Shown here piece by piece: positions 11,537 through 22,893 of a DNA stretch of 64,000 nt. How positions within the stretch are numbered: position 1 is the stretch's first letter; the number at the start of each line of letters is the position of its first letter. This DNA comes from Artocarpus heterophyllus. Its lineage: Eukaryota > Streptophyta > Magnoliopsida > Rosales > Moraceae. Location: contig CM046354.1 of assembly GCA_025403435.1 (NCBI GenBank), positions 16,165,836-16,229,835 of the forward strand. Direction: 5' to 3'. The translations under genes and the position numbers were made by a program. Under the pieces are notes generated by a model that had not been told where the DNA came from, did not search any database, and saw nothing but the letters and a program-made list of their open reading frames with translations.

Positions 11537-12504
11537 TTTTAATCTACAATAAAGAATCATATGCCAAATATTAGCAAACATATAATAATAATTTAGTAAG
11601 ATAACACAATCATTTAAAAAACATATAAATGTGTTTATATGTCAAGACCTTGAAAATATCACAACCTTACAATGATAATTCCCAACTCAGAATTCAACAA
11701 GCTCCTAAGGGAGTCATGCCAAATTCAATCAAGAACACGAATCCCCTCCTGATTAATATATGCCATCCAGGACCCGTATGATCCAACATATATTAATAAT
11801 TGTTTCTTTGGCTATTAATTTTATTAACAGAGCTCCTAGGGGAGGTTAATAATAAAATTAACAGAGTGTATAACCATCATTTTAATATTTTATTCATGAT
11901 TTATAATCACCATCTAGGGGTGTGCAACCATAAATCATGTTAAAATACCTTATCCTTTCAGAGATCTAATCTGGTACATGATAGAAATCTCTTCTTAGGG
12001 GTTAGGACCATCATGTTCTGCCTATGGACCAACGATGGAGGCCTTAGGTTCTCTCTTCGAAAACCTTCTCCTACTCAATCTTTTAAAATCAAGGTTTTAT
12101 TTTAAGAATATACATGAACAATTTTAATATGAGCGGCACTCCCTATTCTATATGACATGTTATCAATATACATGGCAAATTATATTATAATGCAGACAAG
12201 CAAAGTAATCAAGCAAAGCTACAAGCAAAATAATAAATAACCGTAATATTATGGCTCCACCCTAGAGAATAGAAAACTAAGATTACAAGAGAATAATCGA
12301 GACATATTATCGATTCTTCATCATTGAATCCTCAAGCTGTATCCTTCTTCATGTAATGCCCATCTTTAAGTCTTCAATCCCGTATGAATCGAATACTTCA
12401 TATTTCCAGTCATATCCAAATTTAATGTTTCTCAGAATTGTCCCAAAGATAAAATTAAAACTGCATTGGAAAAACTTCACCTTTTTTGAAAATATCCAAC
12501 TCTC

Positions 12505-12695
12505 AGTCGGCAGGCCGATCTGGGTGATCGGCCTGCTGGTCATGCAACATTGGCCTGTTGACTCATGAAAGTTCGGCCTGCCGCCAGAGCCACCTGATTT
12601 CTACCCCACTGACGGCCTGCCGAACCTCACGTCTAGCTTGCCGATCTATGACCATCGGCCTACCGAACTGGTGGGTTCGGCATGCCGACCGAGCA
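12505..12695. repeat. Palindromic motif array in the copia leader
   Basis: Between the primer site and gag, GTCGGCAGGCCGAT, TCGGCCTGCTGG, TTCGGCCTGCCG, CGGCCTGCCGAAC, TCGGCCTACCGAAC and TTCGGCATGCCGAC occur in both orientations with variable spacers. This is the same motif family as in the LTRs and in the unrelated solo LTRs at 51130-51215 and 58203-58385. Confidence 0.8.
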
Positions 12696-13162
12696 GAAAT
12701 CTCTCATTCTAGAAAATACAATTTTTAATGCAATTCATCAATTTTATTTTCAACAATTCAAAAACATAAAATTAGAGACTCAAGAAATACCTGGGAGCAC
12801 CATCATCAATCTTCTAGATCCGTCTTCTCCGAATAATTATTTAATTACAAAATTCTTACAAATTTAAAAATAAATAATAATTTCTAGATGGAGATGATAG
12901 TCTGTCATCTAATTACATTAAAAACTAGATACACATTCTAACCTCTAAGGAACCATTAATTAATTAATAATTAAATAACAATTTAATCAACCATAATTAA
13001 TTAATAAACATTCACCACATAATCCATGATAACATATACAATATATAGAAACCTAGAGTGCCAACTCTCTATAAAATTAAATTCAAGCATAGGAGAGATT
13101 AAGATCATAAAATTTATACATATAGTATGAACACAAACTCGTAAATTTATATAAAAACTATG

Positions 13163-13174
13163 GCTCTAGTACCA
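13163..13174 (-). other. Copia primer binding site, iMet-like variant
   Basis: Two bases inside the 5' LTR, the minus strand reads TGGTACTAGAGC. The usual site complementary to plant initiator Met tRNA is TGGTATCAGAGC, so two adjacent positions differ. Confidence 0.75.
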
Positions 13175-13176
13175 AT

Positions 13177-15169
13177 TGTTGAAAAAATAGTACGCAGTAA
13201 AATTTTAAAATTTTTTATACCAGAGTATTTTCCAGTACACAAGTTTGACATGCTATATGTATAAATTAATCAGATCTTACTAACCTTTGTATGCCAAAGA
13301 ACTTTCGCAATCCGTGAAGAGAAGTAACGTTCCAGAAGAGCTTCAACTAACTGGTCTTCTTTGTTATTCTCTATCCATGATCGGAGTGAGTATGGGCTCA
13401 CACGTACAGCTCTTCCTCTAGGTGACTCTCATTCCAACCAATCGAGAGAACCCAAAGCAAGTATTCGTGATTTATGAACATAAGCTCTCGGGGAATTTTA
13501 AGATTCTCACTAGTAGAGTATCACTCTTAATCTCCCAATTGATCTAAATAACTTATGTGACTTACTCTCTATTTATAGAGGTTGGGTCTAGGGTCAGTCT
13601 TTATCAGATTAGGTCTCAAAAATTCAGATCAATATCTGATAAGATCAGCGTAAAAACACGTAATCTTATCTTTCGCTCATCGACAGGCCGATCAAGATGA
13701 TCGGCAGGCCGAACAGGCACATCTGTAGGCCGAACTACCGAATAAAAATCTCAGCGAATCATTTATTTTCTACCCAAGATTCTATAGGATAAAGTCTTAG
13801 TTTTAATTCAAATAACCCAATAGAAATGTTATCTGATTAAAACAACTTTATCTAGATAATCTCTAAGAAAATAAATGAATTTCCAATAATTCTACAAGTT
13901 TATCTTGATCTAATTTATCCAAAATTAAATCAACCGATAAACAGACAAGAATTATATGATCTCAATAATTCAACAAGTTTATCTTGAATCAATTTTATTA
14001 TAAAATTAATTCAACCGATAAACAGACATGAATTATCTAATTTTTCTAAATTTTAACCAATCAATAAATCTAACATAAGTTACTAATTATTAGAAAAGCA
14101 TGTCGTATCGTTACAGGGTGTTGTGAGCTAGCAAAGGGGACCAAATGGACCTATATAGTTCAAGCTCCTGATAATTATGAAACCCAATATCCTATATATA
14201 CATTTCATAATTATCAATTCCAACGCTGCTCTACTAAAAGCTTGGAGCTGCACTCTCGAATTATATAAAACTACGAAGCCCGTATAGATAAGTCTCCATG
14301 ACATATCATAGTGTATCATATTCCTATATGATTATCCATAATCGGCTTAAGGACAAGTTCTGTCTTACCTTTTTAATTATTTTTATCTTACGTTCCATTA
14401 TCTCACCATCGAAAAACTTACTATCCAAAGACAGTATATCATTCGGTTACACCTATGTATTCCAATGGTTGAGCGCTCCGGTTTTTCAATTACAGGATAA
14501 CGTATATAAGAGGATATCACTACTCTTAAAGAGGAACTATAGATTTCATATCTCTAAATAACAAGTCTACGCTATCAAGAGTCATGCCTCCAACGTACCA
14601 GCATGCATACCACTATTAAGATGTGGGTGTCACCCTTTTGTACATCAAAAGACACAAGTCAAGACAACGGGCCCACAATTCAGCTCAGGATTAAGAAACA
14701 ATACAAATGATTGCTTAAAGTGAATCGATTTGCCAAGACAGAATTATTAATCCAAATCAATTCACTTTATGTCCCGATCCAACACATCGTCACCTATGAC
14801 AACATGCCAATATTTCTAGTCATGGAGTCCACCTCCGATGGTCAAGACAAACCATCTCTCAAAAGGGATATAGACAACATAACAATCTTTACATGAATAA
14901 AGCGCCCAACTTTATTCCCTCGATTGCGGATCTTATGTTTTAGACCATCACCTTAAGAATCGCATCTTCCGCATAATCTGTCCATCATATCCCAATTCTT
15001 AAGGTTTAGACCGACAGTCTTAGACTGTTGTTTGCTTAACATACATTCAACAAATATGAACGTAAAGAGGACAAGATTTGGTATATTAACGATAAATAAA
15101 TTCTTTATTGATAAAAATGTCTTCAAAAACTTATTACATTTTTACTCCTTACGGTATACATGTCTAACA
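13177..15169 (-). repeat. Copia 5' LTR
   Basis: A 1993-bp partner of 5550-7572 with the same ends. It has a shorter palindromic motif cluster at 13680-13740 (three recognisable copies). Confidence 0.95.
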
Positions 15170-15430
15170 CTTTACACTATAACAACTTTTTTCTTTTTAC
15201 TGTAGCATATAAAAGCTTTACACTGTTCATAACTGAGATAATGGTTAGGCCCGCCCCTTGGCAAGTAGGCTATAACTAATCAGCTAATCAGTTAACAAAC
15301 TAAATAATTCCCCACCCCCACCTGTCTTGATGACATCATACAAAGAATTAACTAATTGTATCTAAAAGGGACTTACTAAAAGAACTAAATCAATATTACA
15401 ACCAATCAACCCTGTTTATTTTTCTTAACA

Positions 15431-15443
15431 TCAACCACCCCAA
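15431..15443 (-). other. Gypsy polypurine tract
   Basis: On the minus strand GGGGTGGTTGA abuts the 3' LTR start TGTTAAG. It is purine-rich and in the expected position. Confidence 0.6.
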
Positions 15444-15474
15444 CGCACACACGCGATCGCGCGTGCGAAGACAA

Positions 15475-18400
15475 CTTGTCCTCAAGGTGGAACTCAGGAA
15501 ACTGGTGTTGAAAAAAGCTTCCATGAAGACTTAAAGCCAAGTGAATCTTCCACTTGATTAGAGCTTCCAACCGGCCAGTGGTGGAGTTGTAACATAAGTC
15601 TGATAGTTGTTACCATTCAACCTGTAACCCTAAATCAAAAGAAAGAAAAAAAAGTAACTGTTGCAAGTGATTTAAGGTGCTCACGGCTTTGCGCAATTGA
15701 GAAAGATGAAAAATCATATGAATTTTGGCTTCAACATGCAATTGCAAAAGTTAGGCAACAACGCCAACTTGAGGCAAAACTTTACATGGCCCATAATAAC
15801 GGGAAACAAGCTTCTCGTTGGGAATGTGAGCTGGAGAGGAATGGCGGTAAGGTTTAAGCTTCAAATACACCAATTTGCCTACCTCAATTAAGTGAACATC
15901 CCTACGCTTCTTACCTCCAGACGCCTTCATAAGAGTTTGAGTTCCGCCTAAGCGGTGCCTCAACTTATCCAAGATGGCATCACGGTCCTAAGTTGCTATT
16001 CTAATAAGCCATTGGTAATAGAACTAGGAAAAAAAGCAGACCAAAAGATGAGGGTCTCAACTGTAACCAGCCTGAAATGGAGTTATGCCACCTGAAACAT
16101 TATAACTGGTGTTGTACTAGTACTCCACCCAAGGTAAGAAACCATACTGTTATGTCAGATAAGTTGAAACAAAACAGCGCATATAAGCTTCAATACAGCA
16201 GTTGACCACCTTAATTTGGCCATCCATCTGAGGATGATATATGGAACTTTAGCGCAAGGCAGTCCTTGAAGCTTGAAAAGCTCGGTCCAAGAATGACTTG
16301 GAAAGATCTTGTCATAATTGAAAATAATGGACAATAGAAAACCATGAAGGCAGACCACTTCCTTAACAAAAGGGACAACCATGACCTTAGCAGTAAATGG
16401 ATGCTCCAACGCAAGAAAATGAGCATACTTCCTAAGCTGATTGATGACCACAAGCACCGAATCAAACCCAGCTAATTTTAGAAGTCCTTCCACAAAGTCC
16501 AAACTAATATCATACCACACTGGAGTGGGAAAAGGTAGAGATTGTTATAAGCTACTCGGAGACAAGAATAGATTTTTGTTTTGATGACAAACCAAACATG
16601 CAGCAACACAAGACTTCACAACCTTCCTCATTCCCACTCAAAAGAATTCAGCGGCTAGCCTCTTATAAGTTTTCAAAACCTCTAAGTGCCCCCTATTTTA
16701 CTGCCATGATATTCTTGTAATAAAGTAGGGATAAAAGAAGAATTTTAAGGTGAAACTAACTGGCCTTTGTAGAGCAATTTTACCTGAAACCAAAGAGTAG
16801 CCAACAACTGTAAAGTTGTAAAGCAGCTATTATCCAATGGAGGACAACTTCTCATCTTGCAAAACTTGAGCCTGTAGTTCCTCCACATCAAGAACAATAG
16901 GAGTAGACATAATCATCAATTTCATGCTCGGATATATGTAGAATAAAGCATTAATGGCTTGGTTCTCAATTCCTGCCTTATAGTGAATCTTAAAATCGTA
17001 ATCGAGTAACTTACACATCCACTTCTGATTGTTCGGGCTGACAAGACGATGCTCCAACAAAAATTTCAAACTCTATTAATTGGTACAGACAATGAAGTGC
17101 CTACTGAAGAGGTATTGTCGTCATTTTTTATATGGCTAGAAAAATGGCCATCAATTCACGCCCGTAAAAGGATTTAGCTCGTACATGAGAGGACAAAACT
17201 TGGATGAAATATGCTATTGGGCGTTGGTTTTGCATCAGAACAATACAAAAACCAACTCTTGATGCATCGGTCTCAACAAAAAAATGGCTGTGAAAAGTCT
17301 GGTAGTGCTAGAACTACAACTGTAATCATGGCAACCTTCAACTGTTAAAATGCGCCCTCCACGTCTAAATTCTAGCAAAAGAGTCTTTCTTTAGTTGTTT
17401 AGTAAGTGCCCATGCAATCCTTCCATAGCCCGCCCAAACCGCCTATAATACCCTATAAGGCCTAGAAAACTTCGAAGCTCCTTAGCAGACCTAGAAGTTG
17501 GCCACTCCACCATGGCTTAGATTTTAGACCCATCAGCTGACACTCGTCCCTAGAAATTATATGGCTCAAAATAATCAAGTCTCTTTTGTGCAAAAAAGCA
17601 CTTTTTGTTGTTGTTATACAACAAAGACCTACTGTAACCGAGGATGTCATCAAAACAAACTAAGATGAATTTTCTCAACAAGGGCTTCAACACATCATTC
17701 ATCAATGACTGAAACATAGCTGGAACATTTGTCCTACATGGATGCAAAACGTCGTTTTTGGGAACATCTTCATCCTTCATTCTTATTTGGTGATAGCCTA
17801 ATTTTAAATCAAGCTTAGTGAATACCTCAGCTCTATTTAACTCATCTAATAACTCCTAAATGATTGATGTTGGAAAATTATCCGGTATAGTGACTGATAG
17901 ATTCTCGATAGTCTATACAGAAGCCCCAACTCCTGTCCTTCTTCTTAACCAAAAATACAGGACTAGAAAAAGGGCTAGAACTGAGTTGTATACTGCATGC
18001 CGCCAATATCTCACGGACCAGTATCTCTATCTTATTCTTCTGAAAATGGGAATACTTGTATAGTCTTACACTAACCGGATCCCTCTCACAAATTGATACT
18101 ATGGTCCCCACTTTGGTGAAGAGGCAGATTTCTGGTATGTTTAAAACCTCTGCATGCTTAACCAAAATCTCTTGTACCCTCTCATCTTGCTTAGAAGCTT
18201 CAAACCCTTCTTAATCAACCATAAGACAAACCAATTCTAAGTAAATAACATGCCATTCGCGCTTAATAGTCCTGACAATGGCTTTCAATGACGCCAGGGA
18301 CATTAAGATTTTTAACTCCTTTCAAAGTCACTTCCTGAGCACCACTTCAAAATTTAATAACCTGGGTCTTCCAATTGGAATATATTCCCCCCAATGTTTC

Positions 18401-18608
18401 TAACCATTGTATGCCCAAAATAATGTCTACTCTACCCAAAGCCCAAGGGAGAAGATTCTCAACAATAGTCAAGTCTTGCATAGTTAATAGGACCTCTCTA
18501 CATAATCTTTTCCCTTAACAAATTCACCTGAACCTAACAATACCCTAAAACCAGTAGTAGGAGTTATTGGTATTGATAAATTTTCAACCAATACCATGTC
18601 ATTGAAAT
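15475..18608 (-). pseudogene. Gypsy pol remnant: protease C-terminal part, RT, RNase H, integrase, chromodomain tail
   Basis: Minus-strand fragments in gypsy order. The second half of the protease (LPWALGRVDIILGIQWLETL) is near 18360-18470. RT has SSPFSSPVFLVKKKDRSW (about 17930) and VCFDDILGYS in place of the usual F/YVDDILVYS near 17640. RNase H has a YKAGIENQAINALF-type end near 16950. The integrase core (DISLDFVEGLLK, HPFTAKV) covers 16155-16520. An integrase C-terminal region (GKLVYLKLKPYRHSS, KLVSRYYGPCKVL) lies at 15751-15972, and the chromodomain-type FPEFHLEDKL tail lies near 15500. Many stops and frameshifts are present, so nothing here can be translated whole. Confidence 0.9.
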
Positions 18609-18819
18609 TGTAACACCCGAGTATTTCTAATACATTAAAAATGTAATAATTCAAAGATTATTGTTTAATCTAATTTTTATAATAAAGTTCATAAAAGCAA
18701 AAACGGGATTTTTGAGGGTAAAAATTATGCCATAGTCTTATACGAGAAAGGAAGGATATAAAAATAAGCTACAAAGCTCAATTGTTGCAAAATGTGTTGT
18801 AACAAATGTTAAGACAAAA

Positions 18820-19265
18820 ATACAGTTTAAAAAAAAATACTGTATAATAATATGAAAAATTATATAGTATTAGAATAATACAGTGTAAGAAAATACACCG
18901 ATAAAGTTATGTAGTATTAAAATTACACTGTAAAAGATATGTAGTGTAAGAATTGGACTATTTATGGTTAAGTAATACAAAAATTAGACTGTTTAAAGTA
19001 AAAGTAGTATAGGAATAATACTGTTTGAAGGATATGGATGAGTAAGGACTTCTGTATAAGCCCATAACAGTATAGAAAAGAATATCAATAGTATAAAAAA
19101 ATACTGTTAGTATAAATTTAGACTACATAAAGTTAAGCAGTATAGGAATTTCATTATGTGGTGGATATAAATAAGTATGAGAGGTTGTGGGATCTCATGA
19201 ATTGTGTAGAAATGAATAGTAATAGTATAGAAAAAATACCGTCAGTATAAACTTGGACGGTATAA
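18820..19265 (+). repeat. Degenerate short repeats AATACTGT/AGTATA in the solo LTR
   Basis: Many near-copies of units such as AATACAGTGTAAG, TAGTATAGGAATAATACTGT and ATACTGTTAGTATAAA follow each other in both orientations. The LARD LTRs keep only two or three such units near 35028-35070. Confidence 0.6.
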
Positions 19266-21057
19266 AAAGTTTTTGTGGGACCTACTATGACACCAAAATG
19301 AATGAAAACTTGCCACCACACCCCCTTGGGTGGCCCAATTACATAATGCCAAGTTAAGCTAACTTTTTTTTAATCAAAAATGATGATAAGTGGTGATGAT
19401 GATGATGATGAGTCATCAAACTTTATAAAAATCGAGCTTTATTTATCACTTGCTTCATGAAGTAAGAACCAAGAAAATGATCATTTCCTTCCCAAAGAAA
19501 CCGTCCCTCCCATGGAAATTTCCTCAAGAAATTTTCAAAGAACAAGCCTCCAAATCATGTGTTGAAGCAAGTTTAAGTGTGGAAAATTAAGGATAAGCAA
19601 AGTGTGGAGGTAAAAGTTTAAACTTTTCTTAGGGAATTTAATGTTTCTCTTGAACTTTGGATGGATTTTGATTGGATTTTGTCGTGGTTTATGACAAAGG
19701 AATATAAGCAAGTTTGATCTCACAAGTGGAGGACTAAAAGTTTGGAGGAATTCTTGGTAAGAATTTTAAAATCCTAATCTTTTTAATTAAGCTAAAGTTT
19801 ATGTTTTATTATACATACCATGTGTTTGATGTATGTTATGAGCTATGGCATGTAAGAAAGACATTATTGTATGATTGGTTTATGTTTAGATTGACGATGA
19901 TGATGATGGAAAGAAAACAATGTAGGGTTTTGTGCAAAATAATGAAAAAGTCACTAAACTTTGTTAAGTTGCAAAGTTTAGCTAATTTTTAAGAAATGAT
20001 GATTTAGAGCGCCTTAGAAGCCAATTTATGTTCCAAGTAATGTCTGAAATTTTCTAACACAGTGAGAGAAACAACTTTTATGAATAAAGTTTTATAAAAT
20101 TCTAAAAGGATTAAATTACAAAGTTTAGTAAAAGTTTTATAGATTTAAAAATCAGCCAAAATGTCCATTGTAACATTGGAATTTGAGGACAGTTAAAACA
20201 CAAAAGTGTAGAACTCATTGAAACTTTTAAGGCTGCATGAACGGATTGTCAAAATCCCATACGGTTAAGGAGTTATGAATTTTACGAAAGTTTGAGTGCA
20301 AAATTTCATGAAATGGAAACGTAATGAAATGTTTAGAATTCGACCATGATGCTTTTGTAAGTTTTATTCCTTGTGAAAAACTGAATGTTTTAGTATAAAA
20401 TGATTGTTTTTGGTTCAGGGGCAAAAATGCAAAGATTTTTGTGTTTTAGGCCAAAATCGTAAAATTATGTGAAACTGGATTTTCACCAAAGAACATCAAG
20501 TTCCTACATTTCTGTGGATAGTTAGTAACTACAGGGTATATGTTTTTAAGGATTAAAAGGTTAATCAAGTAAAGAAAAGAAACGAACATTAAGGGCAAAT
20601 ATGCAAAAATATTCAAGTTTCAAGTTAAAACTGTAAAGTTTTGACAAAACTGATTTAATTGATGGAAAACCATTGTTTTTGTTTTTCACAATATTATGAG
20701 ATGTAAAGAAATGAAAGTTATGTTTTAAACGGGTTCCGAAAGTTTTTAAAGACCCGTCAACTGCAAAACAGTCATTTTATGAAAAATGACCAAAATAGAC
20801 TGAAACACACAATATTGGTGAACGTTCCTTGGTGGGAATTTTTCCATAATGTGTAAGAATTGAGAGGAAAAGTTAAGCAAAAAGTTTAATAAGTTATGAA
20901 GTTGACGAAAAACCCGATAAGGGTAAAACCGTCATTTTTGAGGAAACGGCTAAACGGAGTTGAACACTCCGAATTAGCAAAACGCTCTTAGATGGAAATT
21001 CTTCCGTAATACATTAGGTAACTAATCCATCAAGAAAGATGGTAAACCAATTAAGGA

Positions 21058-21290
21058 ACATTAGAGTTAAGTAAAGAATGATAACCTGATGGGTTACGGG
21101 ATTAAGTAAAGGGAAAAGTAACCTAGTGGATTATAAAGTTAGAGCAAGGTAAACCAATGGTTTATAAAGTTAACTAAAGTGAAAGGGAAAGGTAACCCAG
21201 TGGGTTACAAATTTAGGTAAAAGAAATGGGGTTAACCAATAGGATACAAAGTAAAGGGAAAGATAAGCTTATGGGATACAAAGTTAAGTA
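21058..21290 (+). repeat. Tandem array of about 40-bp units with palindrome GTAACCCAGTGGGTTAC
   Basis: Five or six diverged units, each with a (G)TAACCNANTGGGTTAC-like inverted repeat followed by AAAGTTAAGTAAAGGGAAA-like filler. The LARD LTRs keep two units (for example 33249-33305). Confidence 0.7.
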
Positions 21291-22129
21291 AAAAGGAATG
21301 AATGTTTAAGGTTTAAGTTAAGCTATCATTCGAGTAGATTGATAATAAGAAAAGTTAACTAATAAGTTAGGTGTCATTTGATCAGGACACAAAAGCCGAC
21401 TGATGAAAGGAAAAGGAATGAGACGAGAACATTAAAGCTATAGATATGTAAGTTCAAATCTCACCTACAGCATGAAGTAAATGATTTTCAAATATATGTT
21501 TGCAAATGTATTTGCAATTATTATGCACGTTGTTTTTAAAGTATGTTTGCATTTGTTATGCAAAAAGGTTTAAAAGTTTAAATCAAGATTTGCAATATAC
21601 TTACAACTCTTATGTTTAAAGCATGATTGTATTTAGTACGCATCAAAGTTTAAAAGATCAAGTAAAGGTTTGCAATGTATTTGCAATTATTACTCTTAAA
21701 GTATGTTTACATGTAAAATGCACAATGTTTCAAAGAGTACAAGTTATAATTTGCAAATGTGTTTGCATATGATGTGATAGTATTTGATATGCTCACTAAT
21801 TTTTTATTTTAAAAAAGGTAAAATAAAGATAAAAAGAAAGTGTCATACCAGCCTTCTTGATATGAGGTACACAAGTAAATTTAAAGTTTTGACCTCTTTG
21901 ATGTGAGGTATATGACCTCGGTATTCAATGGTCTCAAGTCTTCTACAAGGGAAGCATTATATTTATGATCTCATGATTAATAATGTTGGTACGAACACTA
22001 AAATTTAAAAGATAAGAAAAGTTAAGGAACAAAGATAAGAAGTTAAAGTAAGAAATGAATGTTCATAATTGAGCATAAATAGAATCATGTATTTTGTTTT
22101 TGCCTAAATTCCTTGTTTGAAATGTTTGT

Positions 22130-22350
22130 GTGTTATATCTATGAAAAACATTCTAAGAAATGTTTTAAGTTAAATGTTTATAAAAATTATATTTTCAAGA
22201 AAAGATTTATGAAAGACGTTTTAAGAAAAACGTTTCAAAAATGTTTTATGAAAAACATTTCGAAAATGTTTTATGAAAAACATTTCGAAAATGTTTAAAG
22301 AAAAATGTTTATGAAAACGTTTTAAGAAAAAGGTTTTTATGAGAAAAGCT
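22130..22350 (+). repeat. AACGTTTTTCATAA / ATGTTTTATGAAAA array in the solo LTR
   Basis: Repeated self-complementary units such as ATGTTTTATGAAAAACATTT occur in near-perfect tandem. They match arrays in the three LARD LTRs. Confidence 0.8.
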
Positions 22351-22893
22351 TTTAAAGCATATTTTAATGATTTGTGAGATTACGTTTGAACTTACTAAGC
22401 GAAAACTCATTAAAGTCACTTCATGCTATAGGTAGTCCTATGGATGACCAGTAGGACCTATTTGAAGAGTTCGGTGCTGCGGAGGACAGATGTGAAGATT
22501 TGGGTATGGGTACCACCACAGTATATTTCCACTACTCAAAGAAAAATGTTTTCCCACTATTTGATATAGTATTTTCAAACTTTTAAGAAGATCAGTATTT
22601 TAAGAAATGTTTTCAAAGTTTTAAGATATATTTTACAAAATATTTTTTATAATTATAAAGTTAAGTTTCAAGCTACGATTCAGTTATGTTTCTTATTAAG
22701 TTCTAAGAAACGATTTGAAATGGTTTTAAAGTCAAGTGTTAAGCAATGTTTTAACTTTAATTGCGACAGAAGTCGTAATAGTTTTTAAGAACGTTTTAAA
22801 GAATGCTAAAAAAAATCCAATAATTTCTTACTAAGTAAGTAAGATTAATGTTTAAGAAAGACAAGTGACTACTCGAGAAGGCGGGTCGTCACA

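Larger units (their letters stand above)
5550..15169 (-). mobile_element. Ty1/copia LTR retrotransposon, complete in structure, coding decayed
   Basis: It is flanked by a perfect 5-bp duplication CTTTA (5545-5549 and 15170-15174). LTRs begin TGTTAG and end CAACA on the minus strand. A primer site, gag, protease, integrase, RT and RNase H (copia order) and a purine tract follow in order on the minus strand. The LTRs are about 2.0 kb, long for copia, and visibly diverged from each other by scattered substitutions and small indels. It is therefore not a recent insertion. It lies inside the 3' LTR of the gypsy element. Confidence 0.95.
5482..15294. mobile_element. Small MITE-like insert split by the copia element
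   Basis: Compared with the intact gypsy LTR at 24230-24594, about 190 bp are extra here (5482-5549 plus 15175-15294). They are flanked by a repeat of AACAAACTAA. The core, with TTTTACTGTA and GAGCTTTACACT motifs, resembles the MITE at 3812-3934. The copia element landed inside it. Exact ends are approximate. Confidence 0.45.
5127..15430 (-). repeat. 3' LTR of the gypsy element, interrupted
   Basis: Segments 5127-5549 and 15175-15430 together match the intact right LTR. Extra material comprises the Tourist-like MITE (5242-5361), a second insert of about 190 bp, and the whole copia element within that insert. The LTR ends in CTTAACA at 15430. Confidence 0.85.
18609..22893 (+). mobile_element. 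Solo LTR of the LARD-like family (4.3 kb)
   Basis: It starts TGTAACACCCGAGTATTT and ends GGCGGGTCGTCACA. These are the ends of the LTRs at 31110-45342 in opposite orientation. Target duplication GAAAT/AAAAT (18604-18608 and 22894-22898) has one mismatch. No internal region or second LTR accompanies it, so it is a solo LTR left by recombination. It interrupts the gypsy protease gene. Only parts match the LARD LTRs: both ends, the AACGTTTTTCATAA repeats, the TGCAA-rich region and the ATTTGATCAGGACACAAAAG block. The GC-rich centre of the LARD LTRs is missing. Confidence 0.88.
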
